DNA from: a virus
Direction: 5' to 3' (one strand)
Length of the DNA stretch: 22,861 bases
Virus record (IMG/VR): IMGVR_UViG_3300037247_001518
Location: 1 to 22,861 of that record
Below are positions 1 through 7,560 of the stretch, in pieces (positions within the stretch are counted from its first letter, which is position 1; each line of letters begins with the position of its first letter). The notes below the pieces were generated by a model. That model was given only the letters and a program-made list of their open reading frames with translations. It was not told the origin of the DNA and ran no database searches. The position numbers and the translations under genes were made by a program.

Positions 1-1
1 C

Positions 2-589
2 CCGGTCTCGTTCCCGTGGTCGAGGCCGTGGGAGCCCGAGGAGGACGCCTTCGCCGGTCTCGACCTCGGTCAGGCGAAGGACTACACCGTCCTCGGGATC
101 TTCGGTGCGGACTCGGGCCGGATGCTGGCGGCCGACAGGTTCCGCCGTCTCCCGTGGCGGGCGACGTGCGAACGGGTCCGGGCGATGGTCAAGGACTATT
201 GTCGGGCGAAGGCGGAGAGGGTCGACGGGCGTGTCCGCCCGGCGCGTCAACTCGCGTTATATGTCGACGCGACTGGGCTCGGCGGTCCCGTCGTCGAGAT
301 GCTGTACGAGGTCCTCGTCGACCTCCCGGTCGAAGTGATCCCGACGGTCTTCGACAACCTCCTCAAGACCTCGATCGTTCAAGGCCTTCAGGTCGCGACC
401 CAGAGAAGAGAGATCGAGGTTCCCTACTTCACCGAGGCGATCTCCGAGGGCGAGACCTTCGAGATGACGGGTCTCTCGTCGGGGAAGGTTCAGTATTCAG
501 CGGCCGAGGGGTTCCACGACGACATCGTCATGGCGTGGGGCCTCGCGGTCCTCGGGATGAACAGACGAGTCACGGGTGAGGTGAGATGA
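2..589 (+). CDS. terL: Terminase large subunit, C-terminal nuclease part (5' truncated by window edge)
   Basis: This is the nuclease half of the packaging motor, which cuts concatemeric phage DNA at the start and end of packaging into the prohead. The frame is open from base 2, so the start and the N-terminal ATPase lie outside the window. The three acidic positions of the RNase H-like nuclease are visible: Asp in GLDLGQAKDYTV (codon 62-64), Asp in YVDATGLGG (codon 266-268) and the Asp pair in FHDDIVMAWG (codons 518-523). This arrangement is the established signature of phage TerL nuclease domains. The stop overlaps the portal start (ATGA at 586-589), so the two are translationally coupled. 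TerL followed by portal is the standard order in HK97-like head modules. The family call is confident; the packaging type (cos or pac) cannot be told. Confidence 0.93.
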   Translation, partial: PVSFPWSRPWEPEEDAFAGLDLGQAKDYTVLGIFGADSGRMLAADRFRRLPWRATCERVRAMVKDYCRAKAERVDGRVRPARQLALYVDATGLGGPVVEMLYEVLVDLPVEVIPTVFDNLLKTSIVQGLQVATQRREIEVPYFTEAISEGETFEMTGLSSGKVQYSAAEGFHDDIVMAWGLAVLGMNRRVTGEVR

Positions 590-2763
590 AACTTCTCGAT
601 GCGTTCAAGGGGATGGCGTTCGGGTGGCGGTTCGGATCCTCGGCCGTCGCCGGGTCGGCGGAATTTCTGAAGTCCGCCGGGTCGGACTGGATCGACAGGG
701 CGTTCCGGACAGGCCTCGACACGCGAGGCGTCGACGCGAGAATCACGGAGCCCTACCGTCAACACGCGACACTCCATCGGGCGATGAAGGTCTTCGCTCA
801 GAACGTCGCCCGCGTCCCTCTGGAGTTCTTTTCCGGCGAGACGGTTCAGGAGGCGAAGGACGACGTCCCGACTCTCTTCAGGCGGCCGAACGCACTCATG
901 AGAGGGACCGATCTGATCAAGTCCCTCGCCCTCGATTATCAACTCTTCGGCGATGCGATATGGTGGGTCGGTTCTCCCTCGACGAGTCTTCAGCGGAACC
1001 GAGGCCGCATCCCTGACACGATCCGACGCCTCGACCCCCGGAAGGTTCAGGGCCCCGAACTGAACGAGTTCGGCGAACCGACCGTCTACACCCTCACGAC
1101 GACGAACAGGGCGATCCCGGCCGAGGAGATCATTCACTTCCGCGACCTCTCGCCCTACGACGAGAAGAGGGGGATCGGATGGGTCGACGCCGCGATGTCC
1201 GAGATCGAGACCGACTTCTTCGCTCAGGCGTGGAACCGGCGTTTCTTCCTTCAGGGGGCGGTCCCCGAGGGGATCCTTCAACCGAAGGCGGGACACACCA
1301 TCACCGACCCGCAGGCGGAGAAGATCCGCCTCTCGTTCCTCGCCCGTCATCAAGGCCTGACGAAGGCTCACGCGCCCGCGATCCTTCCCGGGTCTCTCGA
1401 ATATGTGAAGACGGGGATCGGTCAGAAGGAGATGGACTTCGCGGGCCTCCGGGACGTCTCGCGACAGAACGTCCTCTCCGCTGGAGGGACGCCGCCCGCC
1501 GTCGCCGGGATCATGCAGTTCGCGAATTACGCGAACATGGCCCCACAACTCCGCCTCTTCTTCGAGTTCGATGTCATCCCGTTCCTTCACTTCGTCGAGG
1601 CGGTCATTCAGGCCGATTTCCTCGACCGCCTCGAGATCCCCCTGACGGTCGCGTTCAAGGTCGACGTCATCAACTCCCTCCTCGAAGACCTCGACGTCAA
1701 GACGAACGTCGCGCTCAAGCTGTTCAATATGGGCGTCACGATGGACGAGATCAACGATCGTCTCGAACTCGGTCTTGACCTGACCGACTCACCGACCTCG
1801 GATCAGTCGTTCCTCCCGTTCTCGGTGCAACCCGCCGAGTTCTCCCTCGACGAACCGGAGCCCGCGCCCGTCGTCACTCCTGTCGTCCCGGCGGCCGACG
1901 ATGACGACGCCGACGACGATGACGCCGACGCCGACGATGACGATGACGCGGCCGACGACGACGACGACCGGAAGGTCATCCCGATCACTCGGTCGGTCGA
2001 GGCGAAGAGGACGTTCGTCTGGAGGGCCCTGTCGCGGATACCTCGGTCTCTCACCTCTCGCGCCGAGGTCGCATGGAGGAGTCATCTCCGCCGCCTCCTG
2101 AAGGAGACCCTCAAGAACCTCGCGGCGGTCGAGGCGGCCTCGAAGTCAGGCCGACCCGGCCGGGTGAGGATCTTCCCGGGCGACGAGGAGTCCGCGATCT
2201 TCGATGTCGGGTCGGCGAGTCAGGAGTCGAAGATCATCCTTGAGCCGATCTGGCGGGGCTCGATGTTGCGGGGCTCGGACTCGGTCTCCGCTCAGATCGG
2301 TATCAACATCGCGTTCGACTTCCTCGACCCTCTCGTCATCGCGGCCCTCGACAGGCGGAGAGTCCGGATCGTTCAGACGACTCAGAAAATGGCGGCGAAG
2401 CTCCGAGTCGTGATCGGCGAGGCGACCGAGGCGGGCCTGACCGAGGAGGACACCCGACAGAGGGTCCTCGACTTCTTCAGCGGCCGGAGGCGGAACGCCC
2501 GCACCATCGCGAGGACCGAGGTTCACTCCTCGTTCTCCGAGGGGCGGTTTCAGTCGATGGCTCAGGCCGACATCAAACGGATCGAATGGTTGACCTCGCG
2601 AGACGCCCTCGTCAGAGACGATCACATCATCCTCGACACCGAGGCGACGGCGATCGGTGAACCGTTCTCGAATGGTCTTATGTACCCTCTCGACCCCGCC
2701 GGGCCTCCGGAAGAGGTCATCAACTGTCGATGTCAGGCCGTCCCCGTCGGGTCGATTATTTAG
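586..2763 (+). CDS. Portal protein fused to MuF/SPP1 gp7-like minor head protein
   Basis: The 725-residue product has three visible parts. Residues about 1-430 look like an HK97-type portal, the dodecameric ring at the packaging vertex, with segments such as LALDYQLFGDAIWW, IRRLDPRKV, EEIIHFRDL and ANYANMAPQLRLFF. Residues about 435-461 are an almost pure Asp/Ala linker. Residues about 470-725 end in a MuF-type domain (ARTIARTEVHSSFSEG at about 638, and CRCQAVPVG near 714; the C-R-C ending is typical of the family). Portal and MuF are normally separate neighbouring genes, so this is a fusion. The start overlaps the TerL stop; the stop TAG forms part of the next gene's Shine-Dalgarno (TAGGAGG at 2761-2767). 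Domain assignments rest on motif recognition, not on a search. A post-translational cleavage in the linker is possible but not shown. Confidence 0.88.
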   Translation: MKLLDAFKGMAFGWRFGSSAVAGSAEFLKSAGSDWIDRAFRTGLDTRGVDARITEPYRQHATLHRAMKVFAQNVARVPLEFFSGETVQEAKDDVPTLFRRPNALMRGTDLIKSLALDYQLFGDAIWWVGSPSTSLQRNRGRIPDTIRRLDPRKVQGPELNEFGEPTVYTLTTTNRAIPAEEIIHFRDLSPYDEKRGIGWVDAAMSEIETDFFAQAWNRRFFLQGAVPEGILQPKAGHTITDPQAEKIRLSFLARHQGLTKAHAPAILPGSLEYVKTGIGQKEMDFAGLRDVSRQNVLSAGGTPPAVAGIMQFANYANMAPQLRLFFEFDVIPFLHFVEAVIQADFLDRLEIPLTVAFKVDVINSLLEDLDVKTNVALKLFNMGVTMDEINDRLELGLDLTDSPTSDQSFLPFSVQPAEFSLDEPEPAPVVTPVVPAADDDDADDDDADADDDDDAADDDDDRKVIPITRSVEAKRTFVWRALSRIPRSLTSRAEVAWRSHLRRLLKETLKNLAAVEAASKSGRPGRVRIFPGDEESAIFDVGSASQESKIILEPIWRGSMLRGSDSVSAQIGINIAFDFLDPLVIAALDRRRVRIVQTTQKMAAKLRVVIGEATEAGLTEEDTRQRVLDFFSGRRRNARTIARTEVHSSFSEGRFQSMAQADIKRIEWLTSRDALVRDDHIILDTEATAIGEPFSNGLMYPLDPAGPPEEVINCRCQAVPVGSII
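1897..1969 (+). repeat. Asp/Ala-coding low-complexity tract in portal-MuF linker
   Basis: This stretch is a near-tandem array of GAC, GAT and GCC codons and encodes a run of about 24 Asp and Ala residues, mostly Asp. It separates the portal part from the MuF part. The codon mixture (GAC and GAT alternating) suggests expansion by slippage or small unequal crossovers. At protein level it should be a flexible, highly charged tether. Copy number may vary between related phages. Confidence 0.85.
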
Positions 2764-2772
2764 GAGGTCACG

Positions 2773-3765
2773 ATGCAAAGGATCTATCGGTTCATCTTCG
2801 ACGCGGCGTTCTGGACTTACGACAAGGTCGTCGAGGTGATGAAGGAGGCGGGATACCCGGGCGCGATCGTCGAATGGAACTCGGAGGAACAAGAGGCGAT
2901 CCGCGCCACCATCGAACCGACGGTCGTCTCGAAGGAGTTCCTCGAAGGACTGAAGGAGGGGGTCGAGGTCGTCTATGAGGTCGACCCGCTCGCCGATCCG
3001 ATGTCGACCTATAACGAGATCGACAACGCCCTCGCGATCCGAATGACGGCGGTCCCGGTTCGTCAGGCCGACGGGATGATCGTCATCGTCCCGATCATCC
3101 GGAAGACGTTCGCGGCCGTCATCGAGAAGGACGTCGGCGACGGGGACACCGGGAAACTCGGGCTCACCATCACGACCGACGAGCCGGATAGATACGGCGA
3201 CATCATCCCGGCCGACCTCTGGGAGTTCGAGAATTACATGAGGAACCCGATCGTCCTCTTCAATCATGAGTACGGCGTCGTGGCGAATCATCCTCCGAGT
3301 CAGGGGAAGACCCTGAAGATCACGGCGAAGAAACACTCGGTCAAGACGATCGTCGAGTTCCATCGCAAGACGGAGTTCAACGAGGAGCTATATCAGATGT
3401 ATCGGGGCGGCTACATGAACGCCGACTCGGTCGGGTTCGGGACGACATCGAAACCGGAACTCCGAGTTACCGACGAGGGCGAGTCGATCGGGCTCCTCTT
3501 CACCGGACAAGAACTCTTCGAGCATAGTCTCGTCGCCGTCGGCGCGAACGCCGGGGCCCTTCAGGACGCGGCGACGAAGGGGCTCATACGGAAGACGACA
3601 AGAGATTACCTCGTCTCTCTCTCACCGAACGCCGGGACAACGCGCTCAGGCGCGGCGGGAAAAAGTCCCGAGAAGGCGGCCCGCGATGAACGAGAGATCC
3701 TCGTCCGGGTTTTCAAGACCCGGGCTCAACTGAACGCAATAGAGACTCTCAGGAGACTGAAATGA
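2773..3765 (+). CDS. HK97-family prohead protease with N-terminal extension
   Basis: This serine protease matures the prohead by removing the scaffold (delta) region of the capsid protein and then itself. The 330 residues include the expected catalytic segments: His165 in NPIVLFNHEYG, Ser219 in YMNADSVGF, and Glu250 in LFEHSLVAVGANAGA, which matches the EvSlV-type segment of the family. The recognisable protease fold starts near residue 112 (KTFAAVIEK). The first 110 or so residues are not part of the usual domain and I do not recognise them. The start is fixed by a strong AGGAGG at 2762-2767, five bases from the ATG, so the extension is probably translated. The stop overlaps the capsid start (ATGA, 3762-3765), giving coupled synthesis of protease and substrate. 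Confidence 0.88.
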   Translation: MQRIYRFIFDAAFWTYDKVVEVMKEAGYPGAIVEWNSEEQEAIRATIEPTVVSKEFLEGLKEGVEVVYEVDPLADPMSTYNEIDNALAIRMTAVPVRQADGMIVIVPIIRKTFAAVIEKDVGDGDTGKLGLTITTDEPDRYGDIIPADLWEFENYMRNPIVLFNHEYGVVANHPPSQGKTLKITAKKHSVKTIVEFHRKTEFNEELYQMYRGGYMNADSVGFGTTSKPELRVTDEGESIGLLFTGQELFEHSLVAVGANAGALQDAATKGLIRKTTRDYLVSLSPNAGTTRSGAAGKSPEKAARDEREILVRVFKTRAQLNAIETLRRLK

Positions 3766-5204
3766 AAACAGTCGAACAGATTCTCGACGACGGGTTCGCG
3801 AAGTTCGTCGAGGCTCAGGACAAGTCGATCGCCCTTCACGACGAGAAGATCGCGAAGGTGCGGGAGGAAGGGAAGGCCGAGATCGCCGACCTCGAAAAGA
3901 GGGCGGACGGATGGCTGAAGGAGGTCCGGAAGGAGTTCCGGGCGGGCGGGGCGTTCCGTACCACGGGCGCGACGTCCGACGCGATCCTCGACGTCCTCGA
4001 TGAGAAGACGAAGGGGATGATCCCGATGGCCGAGGCCGTCTGTCGGGGTCAGGGCGCGGTCATCTCTCGGGATGGGCGCGTGAAGTTCAGCGCCGATCAG
4101 GAGAAGACCGTCAACGCCCGACCGTTCTACGACGACCCGATCCTGAAAGTCGCGTGCGGGAAGTGGCTCCAGACCCACATTCAGAAACAGCAGCGGCCCG
4201 CCGACTTCTCGGGCGAACGTCGTGAGGCTCATGAGAAACTGACGCTCGTCCTCAACGGGTTCCACACGAAGGCCTCCCTTCAGGAGGTCTCGACCGAGGG
4301 TCTGGAGTTCGTCCCGACCGTCGTCGAGGGGGAGATTCTCCGCCTCATCGTCGACAACTCGGAACTCCGGCCTCTCGTCAGGGTCGTCCCGATGACGTCC
4401 CTGACCCACAACTGGCCGAGGCGGAAGGGAACGATCTCCGCCGTCATGGTCGCGGAGGAGATCGCCGTCACGGATCAGATCTCCGCCGCGCCGTTCGAGA
4501 ACGCACCTCTCACCGCCCGTAAGATGATGTCGTTCGGGACGGTGTCGGGTGAACTCCTTCAGGACAACATCGTCGGTCTTGTCGACTATCTGTCTCTGGA
4601 GTTCGCCGAACAGTTCGGCCTTCTCGAAGATCAGCAGGCGCTCGAAGGCGACGGGACTCCCCCGAACTTCACGGGAGTCGCGTCTGACGCCGACGTGAAC
4701 GAGATCGACCCCGGGGGCGCGACTGGAGACCCGCTCTCGATCAAGGACCTCGTCGCCATGAAGTACACGGCGAGGCAGAAGAACAGTCGTCGCGGCGCGA
4801 TCTACTTCATCGCGACGACCATCTGGGGCGCGCTCGTCGGACAGCGGGCCTCCGCGATCGCGGCGGCCGACGGAGAGGGTCAGTTCCTCTTCAACCCCTC
4901 GACCGGAATCTCGGTCGAACCGAACAACGCGATCCTCGGGTCGCGTGTCATCGAACACTCGGGGATCAAAGAGGACCGGGTCAAGTCGACCTCGTCCGAT
5001 CTCACGAACCTCTACTACGGCCCTCCTCAGACGATCATTTTCGGCGACCGTCTCGGGATGCAGGTGGACCTGAACCCGTTCTCGAAGTTCGCGAACTTTC
5101 AGACGGACATCCGGGCCCTGAAGAGGACCGGGATCCTCGTCGGTGTTCCGACGGCGTGGACCCGGCTGATCAACATCGACATCTCCGAGGCGATCCTGAA
5201 GTAA
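3762..5204 (+). CDS. Major capsid protein, HK97 fold, with N-terminal delta/scaffold region
   Basis: The 480-residue protein forms the icosahedral shell. Residues about 1-70 are charged and helical, predicted coiled coil (for example HDEKIAKVREEGKAEIADLE), consistent with a built-in scaffold or delta domain; no separate scaffold gene is present. The mature fold probably begins near residue 170 (STEGLEFVPTVVEGEILR), followed by typical HK97-type segments: LEGDGTPPNFTGV in the A-domain region, IYFIATTIWGALV, and a C-terminal IFGDRLGMQVDLNPFSKFANFQTDIRA split here between P-domain strands. The N-terminal region before the fold is longer than the roughly 100 residues of HK97 itself. The protease directly upstream is the likely processing enzyme. 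The exact cleavage site cannot be read from sequence. Confidence 0.92.
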   Translation: MKTVEQILDDGFAKFVEAQDKSIALHDEKIAKVREEGKAEIADLEKRADGWLKEVRKEFRAGGAFRTTGATSDAILDVLDEKTKGMIPMAEAVCRGQGAVISRDGRVKFSADQEKTVNARPFYDDPILKVACGKWLQTHIQKQQRPADFSGERREAHEKLTLVLNGFHTKASLQEVSTEGLEFVPTVVEGEILRLIVDNSELRPLVRVVPMTSLTHNWPRRKGTISAVMVAEEIAVTDQISAAPFENAPLTARKMMSFGTVSGELLQDNIVGLVDYLSLEFAEQFGLLEDQQALEGDGTPPNFTGVASDADVNEIDPGGATGDPLSIKDLVAMKYTARQKNSRRGAIYFIATTIWGALVGQRASAIAAADGEGQFLFNPSTGISVEPNNAILGSRVIEHSGIKEDRVKSTSSDLTNLYYGPPQTIIFGDRLGMQVDLNPFSKFANFQTDIRALKRTGILVGVPTAWTRLINIDISEAILK

Positions 5205-5221
5205 GGGGAAGTCGAAGAACC

Positions 5222-5247
5222 GGGCGGGGGCCTTCGGGCCCTCGCCC
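5222..5247 (+). promoter_or_regulatory. UUCG-capped 11-bp hairpin after the capsid gene
   Basis: Bases 5222-5232 pair with 5237-5247 over 11 positions (ten Watson-Crick and one G-U) around a TTCG loop closed by C-G, the exceptionally stable C(UUCG)G tetraloop. It lies in the 56-base gap between the capsid stop and the Shine-Dalgarno of the next gene. No T-tract follows, so it is more likely an mRNA-stabilising or partial-attenuation element for the abundant capsid message than a full intrinsic terminator. Function is inferred. Confidence 0.75.
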
Positions 5248-5260
5248 ACTGGAGGACTAC

Positions 5261-5554
5261 ATGGGGCGGATCGAATGGATCAAGGCGGCCGCCGGGAGAC
5301 GCCCCGGCTACGTCGAAGAGTTCGGTCAGGAGGAAACCGTGGACAAGTGGGTCAAGGCCGGAATGGTCAAACGGGTCACGGCCCCGGCGACGTCGAAGGT
5401 CGACGTCAAGGGACCTATGAGTCATAAGTCGATGTCGGCCCCTCCCTTCAATCGGGCGATTCAGGCTCCGGTCAAGAGGACCCCGGCCCGCACCATGAAG
5501 GCGATCCCGGTGAAGAAGAGGAAGGCGAAGGCGAAGACGCGGCGGAGGTGGTAA
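5261..5554 (+). CDS. Small basic head-module protein, function unknown
   Basis: This 97-residue protein is not one I recognise. It starts at an ATG with GGAGGA five bases upstream (5251-5256); the frame is open further upstream but that part overlaps the capsid gene and the hairpin, so this start is preferred. The N-terminal third is mixed (EEFGQEETVDKWVKAGMVKRV, here quoted in part), and the C-terminus is strongly basic (KKRKAKAKTRRRW). Its place between the major capsid and the connector, with a separate strong ribosome binding site, fits a head accessory protein; the basic tail might touch packaged DNA. That role is inference from position and charge only. Confidence 0.75.
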   Translation: MGRIEWIKAAAGRRPGYVEEFGQEETVDKWVKAGMVKRVTAPATSKVDVKGPMSHKSMSAPPFNRAIQAPVKRTPARTMKAIPVKKRKAKAKTRRRW

Positions 5555-5557
5555 GTC

Positions 5558-6136
5558 ATGGCGGATCTCACGACCCTCGCGGCGGTGAGAGAGTACCTGA
5601 AGGTCGAGGTCGGTGACACCGAAGACGACGCCCTCCTGTCGGCGCTCGTCACCCGCCTCTCCGGCCTGACCGAGGACTTCCTCGGGCGAACGCTCCCGAG
5701 TGCCCGGGGGACGAACCCCGTGACCGAACACCTGAACGGACAGAATACGCCGTTCGTTCAACTGAAACTCTACCCGGCGGCGGACACGACCTCCGTCAAA
5801 CAGTCCCTCGATCAGGACTGGGGGGCGGCCGACGAACTCCTGACCGAGGTCATCCTCGACGAGGTGAACGGGATCGTCAAACTGAAGACCGGGATCTTCT
5901 TCGCGGGGTTCCGGAATGTTCAGGTCATTCACGATCACTCAGAGGTCCTCTTACTGGGGCTCGAACAGAAAGTGATCGAGATGGTCGCGAAGGCGTATCA
6001 GGAGAAGGACAACCTCGGCGTGGTCTCTCTGTCCCTGAAGGACGGCTCGATGACAAAGAAGTTACAGGTCGGCGCGATCTTCGAGGGGATGAAGAAGGAA
6101 CTCGCGCCCTACGGGAATCCCTCGGGGGTCTTGTAG
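5558..6136 (+). CDS. Head-tail connector protein (HK97 gp6-like)
   Basis: The 192-residue protein begins MADLTTLAAVREYLKVEVGD and continues TEDDALLSALVTRLSGLTEDFLGR, the helical opening typical of phage head-tail connectors of the HK97 gp6 family, which form the ring attached below the portal. The middle is beta-rich (VKLKTGIFFAGFRNVQVIHDHS) and the C-terminal part returns to helix (LEQKVIEMVAKAYQEKDNLG), again as in the family. Start ATG has GGAGGT about 8 bases upstream. It is followed without a gap by the next gene (stop 6134-6136, ATG 6137). It is longer than the roughly 100-residue classical members, so an additional C-terminal region is present. Confidence 0.82.
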   Translation: MADLTTLAAVREYLKVEVGDTEDDALLSALVTRLSGLTEDFLGRTLPSARGTNPVTEHLNGQNTPFVQLKLYPAADTTSVKQSLDQDWGAADELLTEVILDEVNGIVKLKTGIFFAGFRNVQVIHDHSEVLLLGLEQKVIEMVAKAYQEKDNLGVVSLSLKDGSMTKKLQVGAIFEGMKKELAPYGNPSGVL

Positions 6137-6622
6137 ATGGCCGGTCTCAGCATCCTCATGAACCTCGTCGGGTTCAATCTCGTCGTCTCGCAAGTGACGA
6201 GTGCCCAGAGAGGCGGCCTGAACCGATCGATCGAGAAGGTGATGAAGACTCTCGTCGAGAAGATCAGGGGGCGGGCCGTCTTCTATACCCGGGGGTCGAG
6301 AGCGGGGAACCCGCCCGACCGCCTCGGTCGCGTCTCCGGGAAACTCGCGGCCTCGATCGCGTCGAGGGTGAAGGGACAGAGCGGGACGATCGTCGGAGAG
6401 ATATTCACGCAACGCCTCGTCTACGCGAGGATCCATGAGTTCGGCGGAACGATCTTCCCGAGGCGGGCCCCGTTCCTCGTCTTCGAGACGAAGGAGGGGA
6501 ACCTCGTCTTCGCGAAGAAGGTCACGATCCCGGCGCGACCCTACATCGGCCGCGCCCTCGATGACTTCGCCGAGGTCATCAAAGACGATCTCGGAGACGC
6601 CTTCAAGGCGAGTCTCGAATAA
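6137..6622 (+). CDS. HK97 gp10-like / Mu gpG-like virion morphogenesis protein
   Basis: The 161-residue protein carries the recognisable ending of this neck or tail-completion family: LVYARIHEFGGTIFPRRAPF followed by KVTIPARPYIGRALDDF. The IHEFGG...PARPYIGRA pattern is shared by HK97 gp10-type and Mu gpG-type proteins, which sit at the head-tail junction. The N-terminal half is a helix with basic residues (NRSIEKVMKTLVEKIRGRA). The gene starts immediately after the connector stop and its own stop overlaps the next start (TAATG at 6620-6624). Placement between connector and tail terminator supports the call; which of the two families is the closer one needs a profile search. Confidence 0.82.
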   Translation: MAGLSILMNLVGFNLVVSQVTSAQRGGLNRSIEKVMKTLVEKIRGRAVFYTRGSRAGNPPDRLGRVSGKLAASIASRVKGQSGTIVGEIFTQRLVYARIHEFGGTIFPRRAPFLVFETKEGNLVFAKKVTIPARPYIGRALDDFAEVIKDDLGDAFKASLE

Positions 6623-7551
6623 TGGCGACTCACGACATACGACCTGACCTCGATCAACTCACGACAGGATGGTCGACGACCCCTCTGTGGTCGAAGGTCG
6701 ACGACCCGTGGTCGAGCCCGGACGACGGGACGACCGAGATCGAGACCTCCTCGACTGGTACGCCTTTCCGTGTCCGCCTCAAACAGTCCGACATCGACGC
6801 GATCGACGAGGCGAAGGAGAAGATCGTTCAGGTCGAACTGAAACATCGGTGGAGGCCGGGAGGGTTCGGCGGTCAGACCTACACGACGAGGACGGGGTTC
6901 CGCGTCGGGGGAGGGGGCGGGGTCAACGTCTGGGGCTCGGGGAAGGACCGCACAGGCGGGGGCGGGTACGGGAACGACTCGACCATCTACACCGAGAGGC
7001 CCGGCGGCGCGGCGTGGTCGAAGGAGACCCTCGCGGACTCGGCGCTCATCGGCGAGTACACGGCGATCCCGGCTAATCCGGATACGGGGAACTGGACTCA
7101 GATCATCGCGAGGGTCACGACCGAACCTCTCTCCATCCTCGAGCAGATTTGTCGCGAACTCATGGCGAGGATCCTGACCCTGTCCGACATCACGTCCTCG
7201 AAGACGGGGTTCAAGGTGAAGGGATGGCAGACCCTCAAGAGGCCGCCCGCCGTCTTCATCGCGCCCGCCGGAGAGAATAGCGCCCCGGGGCCGACGAAGT
7301 CGATGACGAATCAGGTCATCATCACGCTCCCGACTGTCGTCAAAGGGGCGGACCCCCTTGTCGACTTCTTCGATCTCTACAAGAGGATCAAGGAAGTGGT
7401 CGACGCCGATCCATCTCTCGGAGGGCTCGCGATCGATGCGTGGGTCTCCGGGTACGTCGGACTCGTCACCGACGAGTCAATAACGCCCGACCTTCACGTC
7501 TCGGACATCTTCGTGACGGTCGACTACCGTCACGATCGCGGATCACCATAG
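6622..7551 (+). CDS. Probable tail terminator with unknown glycine-rich N-terminal domain
   Basis: The 309-residue product appears to be two units. Residues about 150-309 (SILEQICRELMARILTLSD onward, ending IFVTVDYRHDRGSP) look like a tail terminator or minor tail protein U-type domain: such proteins usually end in a short strand with a YRHxRxxP-like tail and lie just before the tube gene. Residues 1-150 are not recognised and contain a glycine-rich segment (FRVGGGGGVNVWGSGKDRTG). A lone terminator domain is normally about 120-150 residues, so this is roughly double length. The stop TAG (7549-7551) is part of the next Shine-Dalgarno. The terminator role is inferred from order and C-terminal features. 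Confidence 0.6.
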   Translation: MATHDIRPDLDQLTTGWSTTPLWSKVDDPWSSPDDGTTEIETSSTGTPFRVRLKQSDIDAIDEAKEKIVQVELKHRWRPGGFGGQTYTTRTGFRVGGGGGVNVWGSGKDRTGGGGYGNDSTIYTERPGGAAWSKETLADSALIGEYTAIPANPDTGNWTQIIARVTTEPLSILEQICRELMARILTLSDITSSKTGFKVKGWQTLKRPPAVFIAPAGENSAPGPTKSMTNQVIITLPTVVKGADPLVDFFDLYKRIKEVVDADPSLGGLAIDAWVSGYVGLVTDESITPDLHVSDIFVTVDYRHDRGSP

Positions 7552-7560
7552 GAGGAGATG

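Noticed and set aside
16-579. 187-codon + strand frame overlapping the terminase
   Set aside because: Arg/Gly-rich out-of-frame reading; the neighbouring frame holds all three terminase nuclease acidic residues.
490-5938. Several long - strand open frames (490-1590, 2146-3363, 3726-5249, 5099-5938)
   Set aside because: All are antisense to clearly recognised head genes, show unnatural Arg/Asp-rich composition and lack ribosome binding sites.
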